NCBI GenBank assembly: GCA_005793215.1
Contig: SXPV01000012.1
Coordinates: 1 to 35,601 of the forward strand
Origin: Actinomycetota bacterium
GTDB lineage: Bacteria; Actinomycetota; Acidimicrobiia; Acidimicrobiales; Ilumatobacteraceae
Direction: 5' to 3'
Length of the DNA stretch: 35,601 nucleotides
The position numbers and the translations under genes are program-made. Within the stretch, counting starts at the first letter, position 1; the number at the start of each line of letters is the position of its first letter. A model generated the notes under the pieces. The model was given only the letters and a program-made list of their open reading frames with translations, ran no database searches and had not been told where the DNA came from. Positions 25,682 to 34,873 of this stretch are shown here, piece by piece.

Positions 25682-26899
25682 CTAGAACTGAGCTCCTTCG
25701 CGTTCGCGAGTCTTGTTGCTGACGGTGAATGCAGCCTGCAGCAACGCGTAACACACACCGAGTGCAATCACCGCAGCGGCAGTGGTGGTGAACACGTTCC
25801 ACCCTTCGTTGCGGGCCAAACGCTGCACGGCCAGCAACATGAACCATGCCAACGAACCGGGAATCAAAACCTTCCAGCCCAGGTCCATCAGTTGGTCGTA
25901 ACGCAGTCGCGGCAACGTTGCACGGAACCAGACGTACACGTAGAGGAACACCAGCACCTTGCCGAGCAACCACACCGTGCCTTCCAACCCGTTCGGAATC
26001 AACGGAATGTCCAGAGTGACGCCCCCGTATGAAATTGGTTGCGGTCCACCGAAGAACAGCGTGACGATCATCGCCGACATGGTGACCGTGTTCATGAATT
26101 CCGCGAGATAAAACAACGCGAAGCGAATCGACGAGTACTCGGTGTTGAAACCTCCCACCAGTTCCTGCTCGGCTTCCACCAAGTCGAACGGCGGACGGTT
26201 GAGTTCGGCAGTCGCAGCGATAAGGAAGATGATGAATGGCACGATGCCGGTGGCAATGACGTTCCAGTCCGTCAAGGTCGACTGCCCCGCCACGATGCCG
26301 CTCGTCGACAACGTGCCCGAGATGAGAATCACCGACGCCAGCGACAATCCGAGGGCTGCTTCGTAGCTCACCATCTGCGCCGACGCACGCACCGAACCGA
26401 GCAACGGATACTTCGAACCACTCGACCAGCCCGCCAGCATGATTCCATACACGGCGATGGACGAAATGGCGAGCGCAAACAACACACCGATGTGTGGATC
26501 GGCGAGTTGCACGCGCGTTTCGACACCGAACCAGGTGACGATGCCGTCGTTGCCATCGCGATAGTCGCCTCCCAGCGGAATGATCGCGAACGACAAGAAT
26601 GCCGGAACGAACGACAGGAACGGGGCGAGCGCAAACACGAACTTGTCGGAGCGGCGCGGCAGCAGGTCTTCCTTGAAGAACAACTTGATCCCGTCGGCCA
26701 GCGTTTGCAACAGCCCGAATGGACCGGCTTTGTTGGGTCCGATGCGATTTTGCATTCCGGCAATGACCTTGCGCTCAAACCACACCATGAGCATGGTGGC
26801 CACGAGTCCCACCACGAACACGACCAACACCTTCAGCACCACGATGAGGAGAGGCGTCCACAACACCTCGCTTTCCAACATCGGGTCGAGAGCGAACAT
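25682..26899 (-). CDS. nuoH: NADH-quinone oxidoreductase subunit H (full cluster)
   Basis: A 405-residue heel subunit with about eight to nine spans. It has the canonical loop RIGPNKAGPFGLLQTLADGIKLFFKEDLLP and the acidic loop PPFDLVEAEQELVGGFNTEYSS. An extended loop (GDYRDGNDGIVTWFGVETRVQ) separates the early spans. The ATG at 26899 overlaps the nuoG stop as TGATG; a TTG codon immediately upstream is in frame but less likely. The canonical loops contrast with the diverged NuoH of the reduced cluster. Confidence 0.94.
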   Translation of the reverse strand: MFALDPMLESEVLWTPLLIVVLKVLVVFVVGLVATMLMVWFERKVIAGMQNRIGPNKAGPFGLLQTLADGIKLFFKEDLLPRRSDKFVFALAPFLSFVPAFLSFAIIPLGGDYRDGNDGIVTWFGVETRVQLADPHIGVLFALAISSIAVYGIMLAGWSSGSKYPLLGSVRASAQMVSYEAALGLSLASVILISGTLSTSGIVAGQSTLTDWNVIATGIVPFIIFLIAATAELNRPPFDLVEAEQELVGGFNTEYSSIRFALFYLAEFMNTVTMSAMIVTLFFGGPQPISYGGVTLDIPLIPNGLEGTVWLLGKVLVFLYVYVWFRATLPRLRYDQLMDLGWKVLIPGSLAWFMLLAVQRLARNEGWNVFTTTAAAVIALGVCYALLQAAFTVSNKTREREGAQF

Positions 26900-29253
26900 C
26901 AAATCACCTCCACCACGACATCGGTTACCGGCACATCGTGGCGAATCAACTGGCGAATATCGCTGCCGTGTTGGTTGAACGGCACGAACACCACGCCGCG
27001 CGACACTGCGTCATCGACTTTCAGCGGCAAGACCACCGCTGATCCGTTGGCTGCCAGGCGAACATCCGCACCCTCGCGTGCACCCAGTCGTTGTGCATCG
27101 ACCGAATTCATGTGCACAGCTGCTTCACGCGCGAGTGGCGCAAGCGACGGACTCTCGCTCGTGGAAACTGCACGGTCGTACATCACGCGCGCCACATGCA
27201 GGCGGAACTGGTGCGTCAATCGAGGTGCCGCAGAACGTGGTGCCGCGGTGATGCGAACCGGTGTCGGGTGTGCCACCACCACTCCCTCGCGACGAACGGC
27301 CTTTGCTTCTGCTGCGGGTACGAACGCCGCCACGGATGTGGTCATGGCATCGTGCAGCTCCCCAAAAGAGGAGATCCCCAAATCCCCTCCAAGTTCGAGT
27401 GCAAGCTCGGCGGCAATCATCCAGTCGGGTCGCGCAGTGCCGGCAGTGGTGATTTTTTGGGCAACGTCGCTGACACGACCTTCACAGTTGGTGGTGGTGC
27501 CAACCTTCTCACCGTAGGCCGAAGCCGGCAACAATACTTCGGCGTGTCGTGCCGACTCGGTGATGAAGGTGTCGACTGCAATCACGTGCTTCACCGAGGC
27601 GAACGCTCGTCGTACGAGATCTGCATCGGGTACATCGCTCACCGGGTCGGCACCAACCAGCACGAGGCACTCCACTTTTCCTGCGGCGGCAGCCGAAAGA
27701 ATTGCGTTGGTATCGGCGTCCGGTCGTTGTGGCGTCATCCCGGCCGTGACTGCACCACGCACGTTGCCGCGGCGAACCACGGGCAACACTCGCGCCGTTG
27801 GCACCGCAGTCAGTACAGCACCGGTGGCGAGGAGGGTGAATTCGGGCGACTCGGCCAAGTTCCCCCGACCCATCACCACGGTGACGGCACCACGCGAGAG
27901 TTGTTCTGCAATTTCCGGTGTGGCCAGCAGTTCACCGACGATGCGAGGTTGGTCACCTGGATCATGACGCACCGACTTCCACGCGTACTTGCTCAAACCC
28001 GTCGCATACGGCGACACCTCGATGATTCGCGTGGTGCGCTTCTCCGCTGCATCGCGCAATCGTAGGTACAGCACCGGCAATTCTTCCTTCACGTCGGGCG
28101 CCAGCAAAATCACCGTTGGTGAAGCACACGTCTCGGCAATCGTTGCTTGCGGAAGTGCGAATACCTCGGCGGGTAATCCATCGCCCAACTGTGCATCACG
28201 TGCAGCGATGCCGAGGGTGTCGGCCAACTTCGCCCATGCGAATGCATCCTCATTGGTGCCCCGAGCCCCACCGATGATGCCGACGGCGTCCGGGCCTTTG
28301 TCGTTCAACACCGTGCGCAGGATTCGTCCAGCGGCATCGAGCGCGTTCGACCACGTTGTTTCGGCGAGTGCGCCATCCTTGCGCATCAATGGTGCATGCA
28401 CACGGTTCTTGGAATTGACCGACTCGAAATTGAAGCGGCCACGGTCACACAGCCAACCCCAGTTGACGGACTCGATATCGACTCCCTGGTAGCGCACCAG
28501 TTCGTCACGACTACTTTGCACCACCGTTCGACAACCCACGCTGCAGGAGGTGCAGGTGCTCTCCACTTGTTCCAAGTCCCACGGACGTGCCTTGAATCGG
28601 TACGCACTCGCGGTGAGTGCTCCCACCGGGCAGATCTGCACCGTATTGCCCGAGAAGTACGAGCTGAACGGCTCATCAGGGAAGGTCATCACCTGGGTGT
28701 TGTTGCCTCGGCTGGTGAACGAAATCAACGGGTCACCAGCAACTTCGCCGGCAAAGCGCGTGCAACGATCACAGAGAATGCACCGTTCGCGATCCAAGAA
28801 GACCAAATCACTGATGGGTATCGGCTTTTCATAGTGGCGCTTTTCCTCCACGTAGCGACTCTCGCCGGGTCCATGGGAAAACGCCTGATCTTGCAGCGGG
28901 CATTCGCCACCCTTGTCACACACCGGACAATCCAGTGGATGATTTGCCAACAACAGCTCGAGTACACCTTCTTGTGCTCGCTTCGCTGGCTCGGACGTGG
29001 TCGATACCACTTGACCCTCGGCCACTGGCGTCATGCACGACACCACCAATGACTTGCCGCGCGGTCCATCCACCTCGACGATGCACTGTCGACACATGCC
29101 CACGGGCGACATGCGCGGGTGATAACAGAAGTGTGGCACGAATGAGCCGGACTGTTCGCATGCAGTGATGAGCAACTCGCCGGGCTTGGCTTCGACGGCG
29201 CGACCGTCCACCGTGAGGCTCACGGTGGTTTTTGGGGCGGCGGTATCAGTCAT
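26899..29253 (-). CDS. nuoG: NADH-quinone oxidoreductase subunit G (full cluster)
   Basis: A 784-residue Fe-S subunit of the NADH module. Ligands can be read for every expected cluster: [2Fe-2S] N1b C43/C54/C57/C73; N5 H105/C109/C112/C118; N4 C158/C161/C164/C208; and the N7 set C234/C237/C241/C269, which many lineages lack. The molybdopterin-oxidoreductase-like body follows (about 290-700) without an evident cofactor role, and a C-terminal MopB-binding-like domain (NSVDAQRLGAREGADV) ends it. It starts at ATG 29253, six bases after the nuoF stop. There is no counterpart in the reduced cluster. Confidence 0.96.
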   Translation of the reverse strand: MTDTAAPKTTVSLTVDGRAVEAKPGELLITACEQSGSFVPHFCYHPRMSPVGMCRQCIVEVDGPRGKSLVVSCMTPVAEGQVVSTTSEPAKRAQEGVLELLLANHPLDCPVCDKGGECPLQDQAFSHGPGESRYVEEKRHYEKPIPISDLVFLDRERCILCDRCTRFAGEVAGDPLISFTSRGNNTQVMTFPDEPFSSYFSGNTVQICPVGALTASAYRFKARPWDLEQVESTCTSCSVGCRTVVQSSRDELVRYQGVDIESVNWGWLCDRGRFNFESVNSKNRVHAPLMRKDGALAETTWSNALDAAGRILRTVLNDKGPDAVGIIGGARGTNEDAFAWAKLADTLGIAARDAQLGDGLPAEVFALPQATIAETCASPTVILLAPDVKEELPVLYLRLRDAAEKRTTRIIEVSPYATGLSKYAWKSVRHDPGDQPRIVGELLATPEIAEQLSRGAVTVVMGRGNLAESPEFTLLATGAVLTAVPTARVLPVVRRGNVRGAVTAGMTPQRPDADTNAILSAAAAGKVECLVLVGADPVSDVPDADLVRRAFASVKHVIAVDTFITESARHAEVLLPASAYGEKVGTTTNCEGRVSDVAQKITTAGTARPDWMIAAELALELGGDLGISSFGELHDAMTTSVAAFVPAAEAKAVRREGVVVAHPTPVRITAAPRSAAPRLTHQFRLHVARVMYDRAVSTSESPSLAPLAREAAVHMNSVDAQRLGAREGADVRLAANGSAVVLPLKVDDAVSRGVVFVPFNQHGSDIRQLIRHDVPVTDVVVEVI

Positions 29254-29259
29254 GATCGT

Positions 29260-30609
29260 TTACGCGTGGCTCGCAAGGTGGGTGGCAAAGGGCGACTCGA
29301 CGCCGTCGATTGGGCGACCGTGCTCGATGTAGTGCTCGAATTCGTGACGGAAGCGGCGCACCGCCGAGGCAATGGGTGACACTGCCGAGGGTCCGAGCGG
29401 ACAGATGGTGGTTTGACGTGGGGGCCACGCGATACCTGGACTGATGCTCTCGCTCACTTCGAACAACAAGTCGATGTCTTCGGGGCGACCGTGACCGTCC
29501 AATATTCGCTTCAACACGCGCTCCAACCACGTGGTGCCTTCACGGCACGGTGTGCACTTACCGCACGACTCACGAGCAAAGAATCGAACGATGCGCCAGC
29601 AGGCTGCGACCATGTCGGTGGTCTGGTCCATCGCCACGATTGCGCCAGAGCCGAGCATCGATCCGGCCTTGTCGACGGTCGGCTTGTCGAGGGCCATGTC
29701 CAGGTGTTCGGGGAAGAACCACATCGCCGATGCGCCGCCGGGGATGAACGCCTTGATCGATCCCCCGTTGCGAATGCCACCGCAATACTCCGGTGCTTCA
29801 AAGAGCATACGGAAGGTGGTGACGCCATTGGGCACTTCGAACACACCTGGCGTGTTCACGTGTCCGCTGACTGCAAACATGCGCATGCCAGTAGACGTCG
29901 GGGCACCGATCGCCTTGAAATCGCCGCCACCCCTGCCCACGATGTAGGGAACATTGGCGAGGGTTTCGACGTTGTTCACGATGGTGGGCTGCATGTACAG
30001 CCCCTTCACCGCAGGGAAGAACGGCGGCTTCAAACGCGGCATGCCACGCTCGCCCTCGAGACTCTCGATCAATGCGGTTTCCTCACCCACGATGTAGGCG
30101 CCAGCACCCCACGTGAGCGTGATGTCCACGGAGAAGTTGCTGCCACAGATGTTCTTGCCCACCATGTTGTTGGCGTACGCGTCATTCAATGCTTGAGCCA
30201 ATCGCTCCTGTGCATGAGCCATCTCGCCACGAACGTAAAGGAAGGCTTGCGCCGCATTCAGCGCATAACACGCGATGACGATGCCTTCGATCAACTGGTG
30301 TGGGTCGCGCTCCATGAGCAGACGATCCTTGTAGGTGCCGGGTTCGCTCTCGTCACCGTTGATCACCAGATATCGCGGGTGGACCCCTGCTGGCAGGAAA
30401 CCCCACTTGGTGCCGGCGGGAAAACCTGCACCACCACGACCCTGAATCTCTGCCGCCTTCACTTCGTCGTGTACTTGTTGCGGTGTCATGCTGCTTACGG
30501 CCTTGCGCAACGACGCATAGCCACCGGTGCGAACGTATCCGGCATAGGTATGCCCGTCGGCAACGTCGAAGCGCGACGTAATGATGCGTGGGCCTGTTGG
30601 AACGCTCAT
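29260..30609 (-). CDS. nuoF: NADH-quinone oxidoreductase subunit F (full cluster)
   Basis: A 449-residue flavoprotein where NADH transfers hydride to FMN. GRGGAGFPAGTKWG (57-70) binds NADH, INGDESEPGTYKDR (83-96) and YIVGEETALIESLEGERG (172-189) shape the FMN site, and cluster N3 is ligated by C349/C352/C355 (SCGKCTPCREGT) and C403 (TICPLG). I chose ATG 30609, which overlaps the nuoE stop as ATGA; the frame to 30654 only adds residues from inside nuoE. This is the only NADH-oxidising subunit in the window, so it may also serve the reduced complex. Confidence 0.96.
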   Translation of the reverse strand: MSVPTGPRIITSRFDVADGHTYAGYVRTGGYASLRKAVSSMTPQQVHDEVKAAEIQGRGGAGFPAGTKWGFLPAGVHPRYLVINGDESEPGTYKDRLLMERDPHQLIEGIVIACYALNAAQAFLYVRGEMAHAQERLAQALNDAYANNMVGKNICGSNFSVDITLTWGAGAYIVGEETALIESLEGERGMPRLKPPFFPAVKGLYMQPTIVNNVETLANVPYIVGRGGGDFKAIGAPTSTGMRMFAVSGHVNTPGVFEVPNGVTTFRMLFEAPEYCGGIRNGGSIKAFIPGGASAMWFFPEHLDMALDKPTVDKAGSMLGSGAIVAMDQTTDMVAACWRIVRFFARESCGKCTPCREGTTWLERVLKRILDGHGRPEDIDLLFEVSESISPGIAWPPRQTTICPLGPSAVSPIASAVRRFRHEFEHYIEHGRPIDGVESPFATHLASHA

Positions 30610-31193
30610 CGGGCATCCACCTGTGCTTGCTCTTGCACTCCCCGATTGCTCCACGCTTGCGTGGTGGTTTGTCGCACCGAGGCCAGCGTGCCGTGCGGTG
30701 GAACTTCGTCGGTCAACTTGCCGCTCTCCAGTTCGGTGATGAGTGCATCAAACGACTCCGGAGTCACCTTGTATCGGTATCGATAGTTCACCTGCAGCGC
30801 TGGCGCTTCGGTACAAGCCGCGATGCACTCCACATCTTCGATGGTGAACATGCCATCGTCGGTGGTGCCACCCGACTTGATACCGAGCCGCTCTTCGGCG
30901 TGGTGCAAAAGATTCCATGCTCCCACCAACTGGCAGGAAATGTTGGTGCAAATGTTGATGCAGTACTTGCCGACCGGATGGAACTTGAACATCTCGTAGA
31001 AGCTGGCGGTGCCGTACACCTCGGCTGGAGCGAGTTCCAAGAGTTCGGCGATGTGCACCATGGCATCTTGCGCGACGTACCCGTCTTGTTCCTGGGCAAG
31101 ATGCAACAACGGAATGAGTGCGGACTTCTTGCGCGGAAACCTCCCGATGATTTCCCTTGCGGTAGCCACGCGTTCGTCAGTGAGGCGACTCAT
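30606..31193 (-). CDS. nuoE: NADH-quinone oxidoreductase subunit E (full cluster)
   Basis: A 195-residue thioredoxin-like [2Fe-2S] subunit that pairs with NuoF and holds cluster N1a. Ligands are C82/C87 (ICTNISC) and C123/C127 (VECIAACTEAP). The N-terminal helical domain and VYGTASFYEMF (59-69) are typical. It starts at ATG 31193 in an ATGA overlap with the nuoD stop and ends in an ATGA overlap with nuoF. A C-terminal tail of roughly 35 polar residues follows the core. Confidence 0.95.
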   Translation of the reverse strand: MSRLTDERVATAREIIGRFPRKKSALIPLLHLAQEQDGYVAQDAMVHIAELLELAPAEVYGTASFYEMFKFHPVGKYCINICTNISCQLVGAWNLLHHAEERLGIKSGGTTDDGMFTIEDVECIAACTEAPALQVNYRYRYKVTPESFDALITELESGKLTDEVPPHGTLASVRQTTTQAWSNRGVQEQAQVDAR

Positions 31194-32533
31194 CGATCAA
31201 CCTCTCCGAGGACGGGGTCGATCGAGGAAATGACGGCAACGGCGTCGGCAACCAGACCGCCTCGCATCATGTGCGGAAGGCACTGCACGTTCACGAAACT
31301 TGGTGCACGCACGTGCATGCGATACGGCACTGCCGACCCATCACTGGCGATGTAGCAACCGATCTCGCCGCGTGGTGACTCGATGGCCACGTACACCTCA
31401 CCTTCGGGGACCTTGAAGCCCTCGGTGAAGATCTTGAAGTGGTGGATGAGTGCTTCCATCGACTCGTCGATGCGGCCGCGCGGTGGTGGAGTGACCTTCT
31501 TGTTCTGGATTCGATAGTCGCCCATCGGCATCTTGTCGAGCACTTGTCGAACGATCTTCATCGACTCGCGAATCTCCTGCAGTCGAATGGCGTATCGGTC
31601 GTATGCGTCACCGTGCGCACCAACCACAACATCGAATTCGACATCTCGGTACTTGAGATACGGCATGTCCTTGCGAAGGTCCCACGCAACGCCAGTGGAC
31701 CGAAGGATCGGTCCGGTCGCAGCCAAAGCGATGGCTTCGCTCTGGGTGATGACACCGACTCCCTGCAAACGCTCGCGCCAAATTGGCTGACCGGTCATCA
31801 AGACTTCGTACTCCGCCAAGCGATCGGGCAACATGTCGAGGATGTGCAACACGTCGTCACGCCAACCTGCCGGCAAGTCGGCAGCCAATCCGCCGGGACG
31901 AATGAAGTTGTGGTTCATGCGCAGTCCGGTGACCTTCTGGAAGAAGCGCAACACTTCTTCGCGCTCGCGCCAGCCGTACAACATCATGGAGACCGCGCCG
32001 AGGTCCATGCCGTTGGTGGCCATGAACAACAAATGGCTACTCATGCGGTTGAGTTCCGACAGCAACATGCGCATCCATAGCGCACGTTCAGGAATGTCAC
32101 CATCGATACCGAGCAGTTTCTCGGTGGCCATGGAGAACACCAACTCGTTGTTGAGCGGTGAGAGATAGTCCATGCGCGTCACATTGGTTCCGCCCTGCAT
32201 ATAGGTGAGTGACTCACCCGTTTTTTCCATGCCGGTGTGCAGGTATCCGATGACCGGCTTGCAACGCAACACCCTTTCGCCCTGCAACTCCAACATCAAA
32301 CGCAGCACGCCGTGGGTGCTCGGATGTTGCGGCCCCATGTTGATGATCATCGACTGGTCTTCGCCGACGTCCGTGGCCACATCGGCAAGTGCCGCTGCAG
32401 CCGACTCGCTCATTCGCAGTACTGCACCTGCTTCGCGCATCAACTCCTTCTGCGAGATGTCAGCACGAGACCGGAGTTCTTGACCGCCTTCGCTGGTTGC
32501 GGCTCCGGCCGAGGTGATCGCCGTACTAGTCAT
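31190..32533 (-). CDS. nuoD: NADH-quinone oxidoreductase subunit D (full cluster)
   Basis: A 447-residue quinone-module subunit. [15 protein letters not shown] (65-79), GYLHTGMEK (96-104), [13 protein letters not shown] (with the canonical quinone-site Tyr) and the C-terminal VLGEVDR are present. T100 occupies the position where the other NuoD has Arg. A 60-residue Ala/Ser-rich N-terminal extension precedes the core. I chose ATG 32533, overlapping the nuoC stop as ATGA; the open frame to 32605 lies in nuoC. It is encoded separately from NuoC. Confidence 0.95.
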   Translation of the reverse strand: MTSTAITSAGAATSEGGQELRSRADISQKELMREAGAVLRMSESAAAALADVATDVGEDQSMIINMGPQHPSTHGVLRLMLELQGERVLRCKPVIGYLHTGMEKTGESLTYMQGGTNVTRMDYLSPLNNELVFSMATEKLLGIDGDIPERALWMRMLLSELNRMSSHLLFMATNGMDLGAVSMMLYGWREREEVLRFFQKVTGLRMNHNFIRPGGLAADLPAGWRDDVLHILDMLPDRLAEYEVLMTGQPIWRERLQGVGVITQSEAIALAATGPILRSTGVAWDLRKDMPYLKYRDVEFDVVVGAHGDAYDRYAIRLQEIRESMKIVRQVLDKMPMGDYRIQNKKVTPPPRGRIDESMEALIHHFKIFTEGFKVPEGEVYVAIESPRGEIGCYIASDGSAVPYRMHVRAPSFVNVQCLPHMMRGGLVADAVAVISSIDPVLGEVDR

Positions 32534-32973
32534 GACGCGGCACCCTTGAACTGAACCGGAATGCGACCCTGTGAGTAGTCCTTGCGCAGTGGGTAACCAT
32601 CCCAATCTTCCGGCATGAGAATGCGCGTGAGATCCGGATGACCGTCGAAGGAGATTCCGAACATGTCGAACACTTCGCGTTCCATGGCTTCGGTGCTGGG
32701 GTGAATGTCGAACAACGAGGGAACCGACCCCCCTTCCGCAACCTGCAGACGCACCCGCATCCGTTCATGCTTGGAGATCGATAGGAGATTCACCACTACT
32801 TCGAAGCGCTGCGCAGTTACATCACTCGGCACCGTTCGACTGGGTTGCAACAAGTAATCCACCGCGGTGAGGTCCACACACATCGTGAAGCCCTCTGCGT
32901 ACAACTGTTGAATGACGGAGATGTAGTCGGACGACGTCACGAACGTCACCGACTGTCCGCGCGAATCGGTCAC
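32530..32973 (-). CDS. nuoC: NADH-quinone oxidoreductase subunit C (full cluster)
   Basis: A 147-residue 30-kDa-type subunit, on the short side for the family. The signature [36 protein letters not shown] (about 104-139) is complete. The start is GTG 32973, three bases after the nuoB stop; no better start is visible, and the N-terminal domain begins promptly ([17 protein letters not shown]). The stop overlaps nuoD as ATGA. Confidence 0.93.
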   Translation of the reverse strand: MTDSRGQSVTFVTSSDYISVIQQLYAEGFTMCVDLTAVDYLLQPSRTVPSDVTAQRFEVVVNLLSISKHERMRVRLQVAEGGSVPSLFDIHPSTEAMEREVFDMFGISFDGHPDLTRILMPEDWDGYPLRKDYSQGRIPVQFKGAAS

Positions 32974-32976
32974 GGC

Positions 32977-33561
32977 TTATCGTCGCTCCAGCGTCACCGG
33001 CGTGGTGATGCCGGCAGGAATCTCTTGAATGTGCACGTTGGCGCCGGCACCCGTTGCGGCACGACGATTCATGATCTCGCCGTCTTCAATCAGTTGATGC
33101 AGGGTTTCAATCGCATGAATGAGCGTCTCGGGTGTTGGCGGACAACCCGGCGCATACACATCCACCGGCACCACTTGATCGACACCTTGCACGATGGCGT
33201 AGTTGTTGAACATTCCACCGCTCGATGCACACACACCCATGGAGATGACCCACTTCGGCTCCATCATCTGGTCGTACACCTGTCGAAGTACTGGGGCCAT
33301 CTTCTGGCTCACGCGCCCGGCCACGATCATGATGTCGGCCTGACGGGGCGACGCACGGAACACTTCCATGCCGAAGCGTGCCAAGTCGTAATGCGGAGCA
33401 CCGGTACCCATCATCTCGATGGCGCAACATGCCAGACCGAACGTTGCCCCCCAGCTCGATCGCGAGCGCGACCACTTCACCAGGTCTTCGACTCGACCCG
33501 TCAGGAAGTTGTGTTTGATTCCACCCAACCCGTTGTCGAGCACATCACGTACTGCGCTCAT
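32977..33561 (-). CDS. nuoB: NADH-quinone oxidoreductase subunit B (full cluster)
   Basis: A 194-residue N2-cluster subunit with ligands C45/C46 ([11 protein letters not shown]), C111 ([11 protein letters not shown]) and C140 (YAPGCPP). [14 protein letters not shown] and [17 protein letters not shown] are canonical. The ATG at 33561 overlaps the nuoA stop as ATGA. The open frame to 33759 is basic sequence within nuoA and was discarded. Confidence 0.95.
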   Translation of the reverse strand: MSAVRDVLDNGLGGIKHNFLTGRVEDLVKWSRSRSSWGATFGLACCAIEMMGTGAPHYDLARFGMEVFRASPRQADIMIVAGRVSQKMAPVLRQVYDQMMEPKWVISMGVCASSGGMFNNYAIVQGVDQVVPVDVYAPGCPPTPETLIHAIETLHQLIEDGEIMNRRAATGAGANVHIQEIPAGITTPVTLERR

Positions 33562-34031
33562 GCAGCACCCGCCTGGTACTCGATCGGCGCGGAACGTCCG
33601 TCGAGTCCCACCACCTTGATGCCAGCGCCTCCGACGGGGGACGCACTTACGTCCGCGACGGGTGACGCTTTCTTGATCGGACCCCATGCCAAAGCACCAC
33701 GAGCAACCACGTACACGAACGCCACGAAGAACACCGCACTGAACGCGACCATTTCCCAAAAGCCAAACGCACCCAAGACCTCATGGGCCACGGCGTAGGG
33801 GTACGCGAAGATGATCTCGATGTCGAACATGATGAACAACATCGCCACGATGTAGAACGACACAGGAAACCGCTCGGGAGATTCGCGACTCGGCACGATG
33901 CCACACTCGTACGGTGCGTCCTTGGCGGTATTCGGTCGCTTCGGCGCCAACACCTTCGACGCAACCAGACTCAGTACGCCGAACACCACTGCTAACACCG
34001 TGAGCACGACGATTGGCAGGTATTGGCTCAT
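33558..34031 (-). CDS. nuoA: NADH-quinone oxidoreductase subunit A (full cluster)
   Basis: A 157-residue, three-span subunit with [40 protein letters not shown], including the loop Cys missing from the other NuoA. A hydrophilic C-terminal extension of about 40 residues is unusual in length. ATG 34031 is 20 bp after the stop of the upstream membrane protein and has a GGGCGAAG purine-rich stretch upstream; the frame to 34127 lies within that gene. Confidence 0.93.
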   Translation of the reverse strand: MSQYLPIVVLTVLAVVFGVLSLVASKVLAPKRPNTAKDAPYECGIVPSRESPERFPVSFYIVAMLFIMFDIEIIFAYPYAVAHEVLGAFGFWEMVAFSAVFFVAFVYVVARGALAWGPIKKASPVADVSASPVGGAGIKVVGLDGRSAPIEYQAGAA

Positions 34032-34051
34032 CGTCGCTTCGCCCGAAGGGC

Positions 34052-34873
34052 TCAGACTTTCTCGAGCTCGCGTGCTGCTGCCAGGTTCTCGCGCAACATC
34101 AGGTCGCGACGGTGCAACAACCAGCACAAGATGACGAACACCAGGAGTGAACCGAGCGTGATCAACATCGCTGGCTGACGCTTGTTGCCGAGATCGCGAA
34201 TCATGTAGACGTACCGACGTTCCTGCGACTCATCGATCTTTGGTCGCGCCGGAGCGCGACCTGGCTCTACTCGCTGGGGGACCACGGGCGCCACCTCCAC
34301 CAACGCATATCGCGGCTCATGGAAGAAGGCCACGAAATCCAGGGAGTCGTTGATCTTTGGCCAGCGGTCGCCACCACGGTCGAACACTCCGACGGAGACA
34401 TACTCACCGGCAGCGAATTCTTCTGCCTCGTTGATCAATATTTCGTCCGACGACGCCACTGCTTGTCCGCGCTGCGGGTCGGCCTCGTCCAGCAATCGCC
34501 AGCCCTCTTGGGTGAGTGCTTCGGCTACCGCATCTGCATTTTCTTGGGCGGTCCCCGTCAACTTAAGTGGTTGCTCGAGGATCTCCACTTGCTGCAACAA
34601 CTCACCGTCACGAACGATGGTCGCCGGTTCGGCGGGTTTCCACGATGGCTCACGACCCTTCAAACCAATCCCGTACGTCCACCAGATGATGCCCATCGCC
34701 ACCATCCAGCCGAACAATCCCGCGAGCACCACGAGAAAACCGAGCCGTGCACCCATGTTGGTGCCCACCACCAGATACGTGCCACCGATCAACACCACCA
34801 CGGAAATCAACACCACCACGTAACCGCGCAATTGCGGTTCCCAATTGATCGCCAACATCGACAACAAATGCAT
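34052..34873 (-). CDS. unrecognised three-span membrane protein between cytochrome c and nuoA
   Basis: A 273-residue protein I cannot assign to a named family. Two hydrophobic spans near the N-terminus (about 17-36 and 42-66) are followed by a hydrophilic domain of roughly 160 residues (about 70-235) and a third span (about 239-258), then a short basic tail. The hydrophilic part contains no Cys, no CxxCH and no recognised catalytic motif. ATG 34873 overlaps the cytochrome c stop as TGATG; a GTG immediately before it is less likely. The position inside a respiratory operon suggests a structural or assembly role for the cytochrome c/quinol-oxidising machinery or for complex I, but this is context only. 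Confidence 0.75.
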   Translation of the reverse strand: MHLLSMLAINWEPQLRGYVVVLISVVVLIGGTYLVVGTNMGARLGFLVVLAGLFGWMVAMGIIWWTYGIGLKGREPSWKPAEPATIVRDGELLQQVEILEQPLKLTGTAQENADAVAEALTQEGWRLLDEADPQRGQAVASSDEILINEAEEFAAGEYVSVGVFDRGGDRWPKINDSLDFVAFFHEPRYALVEVAPVVPQRVEPGRAPARPKIDESQERRYVYMIRDLGNKRQPAMLITLGSLLVFVILCWLLHRRDLMLRENLAAARELEKV

